Both the position numbers and the translations under genes were made by a program. Under the pieces are notes generated by a model. It was not told where the DNA came from. It did no database searches and worked only from the letters and a program-made list of their open reading frames with translations. 64,000 bases of DNA from Chitinophaga pinensis (lineage in GTDB: Bacteria; Bacteroidota; Bacteroidia; Bacteroidales; GCA-2748055), in the NCBI GenBank assembly GCA_945863035.1, contig CAMAZH010000007.1, positions 1-64,000 on the forward strand, in the 5' to 3' direction. Below, in pieces: positions 10,126-20,200 of the stretch (position 1 is the stretch's first letter; each line of letters begins with the position of its first letter).

Positions 10126-10755
10126 CTATAATGCTTTTTTTGTTTCTGTGGCCTTAATATTTCCCAGGAAAACTCTCCATTTCTTCTCATTAAAGAACTT
10201 ATCCTCAACCAGGTCAATTACGATTTCTATTTCCTTTTTGGTAACATCTTTATAAACCAAATTATCACCTGTAAATCCGGTAAACTCCTGGATCACAGTT
10301 GCCGATGAGTAATATTTGCCATCCGGACCTTTAGTAAAACTTGAGATATACACCAGGTCGTAAAACTTGATAACAACAGCAGTATATGGCAACGATTTGA
10401 GTCTTGCCAGATATTTATCCATAGTTCTCGACTGTATGGTTACTGAACCATCAGGCATTAGTACCGAAGTCTGCATTTCAGCTCCCTTGAAAAAAAGCTT
10501 AAGAGCTTCTTTCTCGGCCATATTGCGCCTTTCGGCAGGTTGGTCCTTGCTGCCGATAGTGATTATATGCTGCTGAAACTCCTCAACCTTTTGTTTGGTT
10601 TGCTCCTTGAACACCTCGATGTCGGAATCGGAAAGGTTTATTTCATCGACAATTCTAGCCTCTTTGCTACTCATTGCAGTTTTCATGGGTTCCTGTGCGT
10701 AGGTGTTCAGAAGAAGCCCAAGGAATGCTGTACTGACTATATATTTGATATTCAT
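10126..10755 (-). CDS. Hypothetical exported protein resembling the N-terminal region of the 10775-12703 protein
   Basis: Signal peptide; ARIVDEINLSDSDIEVFKEQT resembles ARILAEVKSVDFSEKDMQIIKEQT in the neighbour. Confidence 0.75.
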   Translation of the reverse strand: MNIKYIVSTAFLGLLLNTYAQEPMKTAMSSKEARIVDEINLSDSDIEVFKEQTKQKVEEFQQHIITIGSKDQPAERRNMAEKEALKLFFKGAEMQTSVLMPDGSVTIQSRTMDKYLARLKSLPYTAVVIKFYDLVYISSFTKGPDGKYYSSATVIQEFTGFTGDNLVYKDVTKKEIEIVIDLVEDKFFNEKKWRVFLGNIKATETKKAL

Positions 10756-10774
10756 TTACTTGAATTTTCAGTGT

Positions 10775-12703
10775 TTAGAACTTGTACGTTATGCCAAACT
10801 TAATGCCATATTTTAAGAATCCAACCTTTTTTATTGGAGATATGTTACCAAAAGCGTCAATATACGCATCAGCAGCGGCCAGGCTATTCAAACTCCAGTA
10901 CACCTCCGGACCCACAAAGGCTGTTGTGAAATAATTAATCGGACAACTTACGCCAACGAAAGCTTTAGCAGCCAGATTATAAAAGGAGACTTCACTTTTT
11001 CCAGTATTGTTGATTCCCGTTCGGGGAATAAAGCCCATCTCGGGCCAGTCATAAATATCCTGACCCTCAGCTATGGTATATTGTTCATAGTACCCTGAGA
11101 TGCCTGAGTTACCGGTAGAAAGGTATTTTGAATTGATTTTGAATGAATTAATCAATCCGACCTCTCCATAGATTCCCCATTTCTCAGGATTGCTGTTACT
11201 GTGAAAAACGAAGGAAACCGGCAGTGAAACATAGTTAAAGGTAATAAGGGAATCAAATGCTGCGGTTAGTTTCTTTTGGTATAGGTCCAGATTAGGATCG
11301 TTTGTTTCATAGTCAGGATTGATGAAACTTCCCGTCAAATTTGAAGTTGCTGAGAATCGGTTGTAAGCTGCCCCGATTGAAAAGCCTGATCGGTTACGAA
11401 AATACCAAGTTGCATTTGCCTCAGCACTAAAAGAGTTTTTTCCTGCGACCGACCATTTAATAAGTGAACCATCGGTAAGGTTTGGATCGCTGTAGTTTAA
11501 AACTCCATACCCGACTGAAAATCCCAGATACATACCACTGCGCTTGAGAGAGGTAATGGCATTTTGAGGAAGTTCAACTTTTTCTTCGGCTGATGTCGGT
11601 TGATATAGGTTAACACCAAATTTATCGATACTGGAAAGCTTAAAATTCTGAAAAGTGTTTTCATCCTTTTGAAAGGAAACTTTAAAATCGTACTTGGAAT
11701 CGTCACGAAAAACAGTTTTGGATTGATACTTCCCCGAGAAAAATTTATTAATGTATCCATTGATATAGTAATTCTCATTTCCTTCGGGAATAACTTTGCC
11801 GAATTCGGCCGAGTCAATATTCATGCCTATGTTTTTAATACCTTCAGGATAGGAAGCCCTCAGATTTTTCTGATACTCTGAAATGCTTATCCACCTGTTT
11901 TGAGGATCAGGCTCAATGTCGTTTGCAACACTCATTGTTGAATCCTTGAACAAGCCCATAAAAGAGATACTGTAATAAGATTTGTCTTCGTTGGTTTCTT
12001 TTGGATCGGTAAGAAGATTGAGGAAGTTGATGTAATCGTTCAGGAGAAAACGGGTCTGCTCCTTTATTATCTGCATATCCTTTTCGGAGAAATCCACACT
12101 TTTCACTTCAGCCAAAATCCTGGAGTCGTTGGCAAGAGAAGTGTTTTTGCTACTTCGCACACCTGCGATTCTGTAGTTTTCGAAATCATTGTTTTGTCGA
12201 AAGAATGCAATGCGGTAAAGCAATTCTTCGGTCTGTTCGTTCTTTTGCTGATTAAGGTAGTTCCCATCGATTCTCTTGTCAGTCATAATGTCGACTGTAT
12301 AGATTTCATTTCCATGGGAAATAATGTTCCCTGCTTTTAGATTATCAAAGCCAAGGAAAATCTTCATTCCATCGGGATACCAGAGTAACATGTTAGCAAG
12401 GTAGGTTTCCATCTCGTATGCTTCGCTGAGCTTATGAGCGGGATCAAGATCGTTGTAAACAATAGCTTTGCGACTGACAAACAAGTCAGTTAGTTTTTGG
12501 CTTATCTTGGTCAGTTCAATCATGTCTGTCTCGTCGGCCAGCTGATTACTATAGAATTCGTAGTTCTTGAGCGTCTTAATTGCCTCATTGTAGATTACAG
12601 CTTTCTGCTTTTCGCTAAAATCCTGCGAAAAGGCAAAAAGCCCGGGAAGAAAAAGAATGGCTGCGAATACGATTCTAATTGAAATTATTATAGACTTGGT
12701 CAT
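10775..12703 (-). CDS. Outer-membrane beta-barrel protein with large N-terminal periplasmic region
   Basis: Signal peptide; C-terminal amphipathic strands (GMYLGFSVGYGVLNY...ATWYFRNRSGFSIGAAYNRF...FLKYGIKFGITYKF) ending in aromatic residue. Confidence 0.85.
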   Translation of the reverse strand: MTKSIIISIRIVFAAILFLPGLFAFSQDFSEKQKAVIYNEAIKTLKNYEFYSNQLADETDMIELTKISQKLTDLFVSRKAIVYNDLDPAHKLSEAYEMETYLANMLLWYPDGMKIFLGFDNLKAGNIISHGNEIYTVDIMTDKRIDGNYLNQQKNEQTEELLYRIAFFRQNNDFENYRIAGVRSSKNTSLANDSRILAEVKSVDFSEKDMQIIKEQTRFLLNDYINFLNLLTDPKETNEDKSYYSISFMGLFKDSTMSVANDIEPDPQNRWISISEYQKNLRASYPEGIKNIGMNIDSAEFGKVIPEGNENYYINGYINKFFSGKYQSKTVFRDDSKYDFKVSFQKDENTFQNFKLSSIDKFGVNLYQPTSAEEKVELPQNAITSLKRSGMYLGFSVGYGVLNYSDPNLTDGSLIKWSVAGKNSFSAEANATWYFRNRSGFSIGAAYNRFSATSNLTGSFINPDYETNDPNLDLYQKKLTAAFDSLITFNYVSLPVSFVFHSNSNPEKWGIYGEVGLINSFKINSKYLSTGNSGISGYYEQYTIAEGQDIYDWPEMGFIPRTGINNTGKSEVSFYNLAAKAFVGVSCPINYFTTAFVGPEVYWSLNSLAAADAYIDAFGNISPIKKVGFLKYGIKFGITYKF

Positions 12704-12721
12704 ATTTTTTGATATTGGCTG

Positions 12722-15700
12722 CTATTGTTTCAAAATTTTCTTGATTACGATTCCCTCTTCATAAAAAATCTTACAGAAATAAACTCCTGCCGGCATTGCG
12801 GACATATCAATGCCGAACCCGGCTGAATTCTCATAACGGTATCTGGCTACCAGATTGCCCATTGAATTTATAAGTTCCACATCCATAGTACCCGGTAGAA
12901 GAGTCTCGAGTTCTACCTTGACTTGACTTTCTGTAGGATTGGGATAAAGTGTAATGGTTTCGGAATCTACACCCGGATTCCCATTTTGACTTTTTGCAAT
13001 CGGGATTGTTATGATATCGCTGGGGGTAAAGCATTCACCGCCATCATTCACCTCCACGAAGTATTCGCCAAGGTTTTGTCGTGCAATATATTGACTGGTC
13101 ATAGCACCTGAAATAAGCTGATCGTTATAGTACCATCGGTATTCCCGGGCAGTGTTGTTATCACAAATCAAAATCCAAACATTTGGCCCACGAGCAAAGA
13201 TTTTGGGTTTTTCGGGACCCTGTTTGTTTTTAAGAATAAGCGTTTCTGAACTTGTACCGCAGTTTCCTGTTCCTGCTACAACTGTGTATTCACCTTCCGA
13301 AAGTCTTCCCTGATATGTTGGCTGTGTAGCCTGTTCAATTGCCACCCCGGATCGTTTCCACTGGTATGTATAATCCGGATTCAGATTAGTAACTATCAGT
13401 TCTACAATGGTTCCTGCACAAAACAGTGTATTGTTGGTTGCTTCCGCAATTTCCGGAACCGAGGGAGCATTTTTAACGCTTATGGTTTTTACAACGGAAG
13501 AAGCAGAACAGGCTTTTGTCGTTTTATTTGATATTTCCAACCTGTAATCGCCCGAAATGGTTTTAACCTTGAGAACATTTGTGGTCTCAGTGATATATTC
13601 ATTATCCCGAAGCCAGTGGTAGTCATAATTTGTATTGGGGAGGGCCGAATAAATAACACTATCGCCCAGACAAAATGAAGGAACACCGTATTCGAGCGAT
13701 ATGGTGGCATTTGGCCGGGTAGCAACAGTTACATTTCGGCTCATTTTCCCGACACAACCGTTATCCGAACTTACAGACAGGCTCATCAGGTAGGTATTTT
13801 GGGAACCATAAACATGGTTTACAGGTTCTTCAAGTGTTGATGTAAAACCATCTCCAAAATCCCAGCTCCAGCCTGTAATCACCACTCCTCCGCTCGTTGT
13901 CTGGTTATCGATACTTGCAGTGGTTCCCTCACAGACATCATCGGCAACGAAAAGCACGTTCGGACTGTCTTTAACAATAACACTTCCAAAGATAGTATCG
14001 CTTGCGGCTTTGCTGTCCGTGACAATTAATTTTACGGTATGTACACCGGAATTCACGAAAAGATGCGCAGGGTTTTTCAGGTTGCTGAGGGCTGAAGCAT
14101 CGCCAAAATCCCATTCCCAACCCACAATTTCATTAGAGGAGAGCGAATTCTCGGTAAACTGCGTAGCAATGCCGCGACAAACTGTATCTGCAGTAAAAAA
14201 GGCCTGAGTTGCTTTGGTACTGAAAGTTTTGGCTTCCGACCAAGCGCTTGCACTGTAGCCTCCATCGATTGCCTGCACCTGCCAGATATAAGTTCCTTCT
14301 TTAAGGTTCATTGTTACTGAATTATTCAAATGCAGGTTGCCCGGAGCCGCAATTAATCTTTTGCCGGTTTCGGACGACATTGAATTACCCAGCCAGGTTG
14401 TTGAGTCCAGGTTGCGATACCTAAAATTATAGCTCATAGCTTTTTCAGGGGTTTCATCGGTGGTTACTGCATCCCATTTAAGCTGTATGCCACCGGCTTT
14501 AATTGCTGTTGTTGGATTTAAGGGAGCCTCAGGTCTTCTGTTTACAGCATATGGACCTGCGTTGGCAAATATATTTCCCTGATAGAAAGCGCCTGTCATT
14601 TCATTTCCGTAGGTGTTGATCCTTCCTGTCAGGAGAAAATCCAAATCCCCATCGTTATCAATATCTCCAAAATCACTGGAACCATTAGTCACTCCTGTTA
14701 AACTGACTTCGGAGAATTCAGTGAAACTGCCATTTTTGTTATTCCTGTATAGTTTGGCAAAGGCATAATCGTTTTGAAGCCCGGAAGAAAGGATATCGGG
14801 ATAGCCATCGCTATCGTAATCCATCCACAACACATGACCGGAATATCCACCTTTAATGTTGCGTTGACTCTGATTTGAAAAAACACATGAGCCTTCATTT
14901 CGGAAAATATAAGAGGGCTCTGTATTTAGCTCAAAAGCAGATTGAGCCCCGATTATGTCCAAGTCACCATCTTTATCATAATCGCCAAGTCCGAATGAGC
15001 TGGTTGTAACGATAATCTCATCAGCAAACGAGAATGCACCGCTACCGTCATTCAGAAAAAATTTTAATCGACTTGTATCGCTGTAGCTAAAGTTAAATGA
15101 ATTTATTACCAGGTCAACCTTTCCATCGTTGTTGATATCGCCTTCCTTAGCATAGGTCCATCCAAAGGATAGGTCCAAACCGGTTGTCAAAGTTCCGGAG
15201 TTGACAAATTTTCCATTTCCCTGGTTCTTGAAAGTCTGGATAAAAGTTTTGTAAACCAGCAGCAAGTCTATATCCCCATCATTATCAACATCAGTTGAAA
15301 GGGAAGTGTTTGTATAACCGCCATCGCATGCAAGGCTGTCTGATTGGACGAAAGAACCATTCTGGTCATTCATCCATACTTGGGATTTGTAAAACCGGGT
15401 CCATACAAAATTTGAAGTGCTCCCGTCAATGGGCAACAGCACCTCGTATTGTCTGCGTGTCATTAAATCAAAATATCCATCATTATTTAAATCCGCACAA
15501 GCGTGAACCTCGAGAGGTTTTAATTTAAAATCAGCGGACTCATAGCCCCCCGGAATTCCCATAGAAGATAAGGTTGTATATTGAAAGTTGTGATTCCCTT
15601 TGTTAAGATACACAAAATCACCCGATGACAACAAATCCAGGTACCCGTCGGCATTCAAATCGACAAACCGATAAGTGTAACCCGGATCAATGTTTACAGT

Positions 15701-18700
15701 GGTTTTTCTACTGAAAACACCCGATGAAAAGCAACCCAGATTAGAGCCTGAAAAATCCTGATTGTATAACTGATTTTCGGATCCTCCCGTGTATTCCATC
15801 ACTTCGAACAAATACTCGTCACCAGGCAGCAAACCGCTTATATAGCAGCTGTCGGCACGGCCGTTGAAAACACAATACCATCCTGAAATTCCAATCTGGC
15901 TGCCAACCCCGTATTCCGCATCAGCGTAGTAGGATGTATTGTTAACCGGGCTTGCATTACCTTCAGTTCCCTTTTTACAAAACACAATACGCTGGCTTCC
16001 ATTTCCATTTTCCCAGCTTAGTTTGATGCTTCCGGATGTATTTAACAATCCGGCCTTTAGATTAATTGCCTGTATTGCCTCAAATTCAAAACTGTCGATT
16101 GCTGCAATTCCACCTGTAAATGCATTATCAACGGCCTGAACACTCCAATAGTATTTCCCGGGCGTTAAGCCTTTAATGGTAAAGCTGGAGTCAGAGCAAT
16201 TCCCGAGTCCGGCAATTTTTCGCAAGCCATCAGTAAAAGCCATACCTGACTTAACCTCACTTCCACCCAAACTTTTGCCAATGCTGACATTGTACGTGAC
16301 ACCCCTTGTATCCATACCGTTATCAGATAATCGGTCCCAGCTTAACCTGACATTTTTATTGTCGACAACAGCAGAAGCTAAACCGCCCGGTTTGGAAGGG
16401 ATTATTTTGCCTGTTAAAGAATGGAAAGAATACAAGCGGGCAAAATAATTGTACTGATTGAGGTATTGCGCCCCTGAAAGCATTAATTCCATTGTTCCGT
16501 TGGCATCGATGTCGGCCGCTGTCAGCGATCCCTGATAAAAATCAGGGAAGGAAATATCTGCTTGCAGGATATAGCTGCCAACACCATTATTGAAATATAC
16601 CCTTGAAGTATCCTCATTCAGCGCCATCCCACCAGCAATAATTATATCCGCAAAGCCGTCCCGGTTCAGGTCGGCCAATTCAACAGAGCAATTCTTGATA
16701 TAATGGAATATCTGATTCGTTTTGGAAAAGGTGCTATTCCGGTTATTATGATACAAACCGGCAATATTGCTCCAGCCATTCTGCATCCCACTAAGGAAAA
16801 GATCCAGATATCCATCATTGTCCTCATCAACCCACGATGCAGTGCTCTCATTTAATAATGGCAGCCCGGTGCCATCCAAAAGTGTAAATACAAAATCCCC
16901 ATCGTTCCTGTACAGGGCCGTGATATTCCCACCAGTGACCAAAATATCGATATTCCCGTCGTTATTGTAGTCGCCGCAAACCATATCTCCTGCCCCTGCT
17001 CCCGGCAAAGCAACTGTTGGTTCCGTGAAACTCCCGTTCCTGTTGTTTTTGTAGATTTTGGTATATGAACCGGAGGGATTGGTGCCACTGATTATGAGAT
17101 CCAGATCACCATCATTGTCGAAGTCAGCCCATTCGACTGCGCATTCCTTTAAACCTTTAAATGATGAACTTGTTAATTCCGAAAAAGTTCCATTCTTGTT
17201 ATTGCGAAAAACTTTCGTTATTTCCCCACTGCTGCTTAATCCGGAAATCAAGAGGTCAATACCTCCGTCATTGTCATAGTCGCCCCAGGCAACTGCTCCA
17301 TCTGAGACAGCAGTAATTCCGTGATCCTGAACCTCAGTGAACACATAGTTCCCATCGTTCCTGTATAGTTTGGTAACCGGAACATCATTTATTATTCCGG
17401 TAGAGATCAAATCCATATCCTTGTCGTTGTCATAATCTCCCCAGGCTTGGGCACTACGATATATTGCAGGTAGGTTGGCAACTTCCGAATAGTTTTTTGT
17501 TGTGGTCGTTAAAATGGATGTAGGAAGCGACTCTGAAAAATAAACCGATCCCGGACTATATTCCATTACCTGAAAAATATATTCAGAAACAAAATCAAGT
17601 CCTGTAACAGTAACACTGTCAGCAGTTCCGTTATAGATGCAGAACCATTTGTCTGATCCGATTTCGGAACCGGAGCCAAACACACTGTTGCCAGCATAGG
17701 CCAAACCGTCTGCTGGTATGGCAATGCCACTATTGCCTTTTTTACCAAATACGACACACGCAAGACCATTTCCACGCTTCCATTTCAGGCCGAGATTTAC
17801 CCCGCCTAAATTGCCAAGCCTTAACCCGGAAGCCTGAACTTTATTTGAATATTCAGAAATTATTTCAGCAGCAAAAGCACCTCCTGCAAAGCTGTTGTCA
17901 ACAGCTTGTACGCTCCAGTAGAAAGTTGCCGGAACCGGATTTTTAAAAACGAAAAATGCATCCGACAAACGATTGCCAAATCCAGGTAAATACCTTTTAC
18001 CGGATTCATTTGCCGCCGGCGTTACAATATTCGTAGCTCCGGGTGACGTTCCGATTCGCAAATTGTAGCTTAAACCGTTTTCAGGCGTGGCATCTCCTGG
18101 CACTCTGTTCCAACTGAAAACAGCAGTGGAATCGGTAAATGTAACGGCAAGGCCTGTAGGTGCAGAGGGCGCAGGATTCGGGATCCCATTGGAATTGATA
18201 AACATGAAAGACTGGAAATTGCCATTAATATAAAGGCTTGTCACATAATCAAGTTTGTCATCATTATTAAAATCGCCGGTACAAAAGGCATTAGAATTCA
18301 CATCAATGATTTTATCCGGCAATTCGGAAAAACTGTTATTTCCGTTGTTACGGTAAATTCTTGCTGACATATTTGAAAAATCGAATCCTATGTGGAGTAT
18401 GTCCATCAATCCATCAGAATCATAATCGCCCCATTTTGCTGATGCCCCAATCAATTTCGGCAAGACAATCCCTGTTTGCTCTTCGAACGAACCGGCACCG
18501 GTGTTCCGATAAACTTTTGCTATTTTGGTATCAGAAAGATCGCTGCCAACCAAGAGGATGTCCAAATCCCCGTCACTGTCATAATCGCCCCAAGATGCCG
18601 TCCCCCCAATACTTCCCGGCAGCGAAATACCTGAATTTACAAACTTATTATTGCCGTCGTTGCGAAAAATGCTTGTATAAGCAATGTTCCCTGTATTTCC

Positions 18701-20074
18701 TGCAAGCAGGATATCCAGATCCCCGTCGTTATCGTAATCGCCCCAGCCGCCGGAACTGGAGTATACTCCCTGAATCAGGATATCTGACAGCCAGGTAAAA
18801 GTATCATCCCCATTATTCCTATAAATTTTGGAATCAGGGTAATATCCTGAGCTTACTCCGCTTAGCAAAAGATCCAAATCCCCGTCGTTGTCAAAGTCGC
18901 CCCAGGAGGTTAGCCCGTTTTCAACGCCTTCAATCAAAGTGTTTGAAAGTTCAGTAAACACATTGCCACCATCGTTGCGGAATAACTTTGCAATTTTCTC
19001 TGAACCCAAGGACCCTGTTATAAAAATATCCAAGTCGTTATCATTATCAAAATCAACCCAATCCGATCTTGTAGCATTGTTTCCACCCGGCAACAGAATA
19101 TCTGTTTGCTCAGTAAAGCTGAGGTCTTTGTTGTTTTTGAATACTATTAGTTTTTCCGGGGTTTTTCCCAGAATATCCAAATAACCATCATTGTTATAAT
19201 CGCCCGTCGTAAGCCCAAACACATTGCCAGTGAGGGTTGGAATTGGAACTCTTGAAAACATATTACCTGCTTCATTTTTTATCCAGTTGGATATGGATGA
19301 GTTCAAATCGAAATTGGTAAGTGTTCCATTTTTGGCATTGGTTGTGGCATCCAGGAGTGCTGTTATTCCTGGATTTGCAGCTCCCGCGACACCCTGGTTA
19401 AACTTGTAATATGCATATAAGCCAATCTCATTTCCAATTAGATTTAATACTGAGCGGGAAACCACTTCCTCTTCGGTTAACGGTCGCGACCAGATACTTA
19501 CTTCATCCATAGCTGCATTCAAATAGCCATCATCAAGGGTATTACTCTTGCCCAGGTAACATTTCGTCCGCTCTGCATCTGCCGGAGGCCGGGCAAATCC
19601 GGAACTAATCAGTGCTCCGTTAACATAAATACATGCGTATGCATTATCAGTAATTGTTACTGCAATATGAGTCCAAACGTTAAGCGACAAGCAATTATCT
19701 GCCAGTAATGTCCCCTTTGCGGGAACATAATTATCCCGGTAGGCAGAAAGGCTTAAACCATTGGTGGTTCCATTTATGGAAAGCATTATATTTTGCAATG
19801 CAGTTCCGTTTCCGAAGTCGAATATCCGGGAATTATTATTAAAAGATCCTAGTTTTACCTTTGCCATGAAGGAAAATCCTGTTGAGAAATTCCCGACAGG
19901 AGATAGGTTGCCCAAATCAACATAGTCGTTGATTCCATCGAAGTTAAGGCAGTTATCCTGAGCTTTGGCTGTAGCTTGAAAAAGAAAAAAAGCGGATAGA
20001 ACAATTGCTCCAAAAATGATTTTTCCAGTAATGTTGAAAAGAGTTGAAAACACGTTATGGTATAGCTTTGACAT
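12722..20074 (-). CDS. Giant T9SS-exported protein: LamG, three 7-motif FG-GAP/VCBS blocks, Fn3-like and PKD domains, type A sorting domain
   Basis: N-terminal LamG-like domain (INDYVDLGN...VSIWSRPLTEEEV); 21 DxDxDGxxD-type motifs in three groups of seven; PKD motifs (GWEWDFGDAS, GWSWDFGDGF); C-terminal LYPNPTESQVKVELE...GVYFCKIFYEEGIVIKKILKQ. Confidence 0.93.
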   Translation of the reverse strand: MSKLYHNVFSTLFNITGKIIFGAIVLSAFFLFQATAKAQDNCLNFDGINDYVDLGNLSPVGNFSTGFSFMAKVKLGSFNNNSRIFDFGNGTALQNIMLSINGTTNGLSLSAYRDNYVPAKGTLLADNCLSLNVWTHIAVTITDNAYACIYVNGALISSGFARPPADAERTKCYLGKSNTLDDGYLNAAMDEVSIWSRPLTEEEVVSRSVLNLIGNEIGLYAYYKFNQGVAGAANPGITALLDATTNAKNGTLTNFDLNSSISNWIKNEAGNMFSRVPIPTLTGNVFGLTTGDYNNDGYLDILGKTPEKLIVFKNNKDLSFTEQTDILLPGGNNATRSDWVDFDNDNDLDIFITGSLGSEKIAKLFRNDGGNVFTELSNTLIEGVENGLTSWGDFDNDGDLDLLLSGVSSGYYPDSKIYRNNGDDTFTWLSDILIQGVYSSSGGWGDYDNDGDLDILLAGNTGNIAYTSIFRNDGNNKFVNSGISLPGSIGGTASWGDYDSDGDLDILLVGSDLSDTKIAKVYRNTGAGSFEEQTGIVLPKLIGASAKWGDYDSDGLMDILHIGFDFSNMSARIYRNNGNNSFSELPDKIIDVNSNAFCTGDFNNDDKLDYVTSLYINGNFQSFMFINSNGIPNPAPSAPTGLAVTFTDSTAVFSWNRVPGDATPENGLSYNLRIGTSPGATNIVTPAANESGKRYLPGFGNRLSDAFFVFKNPVPATFYWSVQAVDNSFAGGAFAAEIISEYSNKVQASGLRLGNLGGVNLGLKWKRGNGLACVVFGKKGNSGIAIPADGLAYAGNSVFGSGSEIGSDKWFCIYNGTADSVTVTGLDFVSEYIFQVMEYSPGSVYFSESLPTSILTTTTKNYSEVANLPAIYRSAQAWGDYDNDKDMDLISTGIINDVPVTKLYRNDGNYVFTEVQDHGITAVSDGAVAWGDYDNDGGIDLLISGLSSSGEITKVFRNNKNGTFSELTSSSFKGLKECAVEWADFDNDGDLDLIISGTNPSGSYTKIYKNNRNGSFTEPTVALPGAGAGDMVCGDYNNDGNIDILVTGGNITALYRNDGDFVFTLLDGTGLPLLNESTASWVDEDNDGYLDLFLSGMQNGWSNIAGLYHNNRNSTFSKTNQIFHYIKNCSVELADLNRDGFADIIIAGGMALNEDTSRVYFNNGVGSYILQADISFPDFYQGSLTAADIDANGTMELMLSGAQYLNQYNYFARLYSFHSLTGKIIPSKPGGLASAVVDNKNVRLSWDRLSDNGMDTRGVTYNVSIGKSLGGSEVKSGMAFTDGLRKIAGLGNCSDSSFTIKGLTPGKYYWSVQAVDNAFTGGIAAIDSFEFEAIQAINLKAGLLNTSGSIKLSWENGNGSQRIVFCKKGTEGNASPVNNTSYYADAEYGVGSQIGISGWYCVFNGRADSCYISGLLPGDEYLFEVMEYTGGSENQLYNQDFSGSNLGCFSSGVFSRKTTVNIDPGYTYRFVDLNADGYLDLLSSGDFVYLNKGNHNFQYTTLSSMGIPGGYESADFKLKPLEVHACADLNNDGYFDLMTRRQYEVLLPIDGSTSNFVWTRFYKSQVWMNDQNGSFVQSDSLACDGGYTNTSLSTDVDNDGDIDLLLVYKTFIQTFKNQGNGKFVNSGTLTTGLDLSFGWTYAKEGDINNDGKVDLVINSFNFSYSDTSRLKFFLNDGSGAFSFADEIIVTTSSFGLGDYDKDGDLDIIGAQSAFELNTEPSYIFRNEGSCVFSNQSQRNIKGGYSGHVLWMDYDSDGYPDILSSGLQNDYAFAKLYRNNKNGSFTEFSEVSLTGVTNGSSDFGDIDNDGDLDFLLTGRINTYGNEMTGAFYQGNIFANAGPYAVNRRPEAPLNPTTAIKAGGIQLKWDAVTTDETPEKAMSYNFRYRNLDSTTWLGNSMSSETGKRLIAAPGNLHLNNSVTMNLKEGTYIWQVQAIDGGYSASAWSEAKTFSTKATQAFFTADTVCRGIATQFTENSLSSNEIVGWEWDFGDASALSNLKNPAHLFVNSGVHTVKLIVTDSKAASDTIFGSVIVKDSPNVLFVADDVCEGTTASIDNQTTSGGVVITGWSWDFGDGFTSTLEEPVNHVYGSQNTYLMSLSVSSDNGCVGKMSRNVTVATRPNATISLEYGVPSFCLGDSVIYSALPNTNYDYHWLRDNEYITETTNVLKVKTISGDYRLEISNKTTKACSASSVVKTISVKNAPSVPEIAEATNNTLFCAGTIVELIVTNLNPDYTYQWKRSGVAIEQATQPTYQGRLSEGEYTVVAGTGNCGTSSETLILKNKQGPEKPKIFARGPNVWILICDNNTAREYRWYYNDQLISGAMTSQYIARQNLGEYFVEVNDGGECFTPSDIITIPIAKSQNGNPGVDSETITLYPNPTESQVKVELETLLPGTMDVELINSMGNLVARYRYENSAGFGIDMSAMPAGVYFCKIFYEEGIVIKKILKQ

Positions 20075-20200
20075 GGCAAGGAAAATGGTTTTAATTACAA
20101 AAATTCAGGGACCACAAATATAGATTCTTGCGAACAAGCCTTTTTGTCGATTAATACAAATGCATGTATGAATCAACAAAATGCAAAGCAGGTGAAATTT

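Noticed and set aside
18361-18798. 145-aa plus-strand ORF antisense to the giant propeller gene
   Set aside because: By-product of the repeated DNDGDLD codons on the other strand; similar short antisense ORFs recur along the gene.
12722-20074. Assembly artefact from repeated propeller blades
   Set aside because: Blades are diverged at DNA level and the frame is continuous from signal peptide to sorting domain, so collapse or expansion is not indicated.
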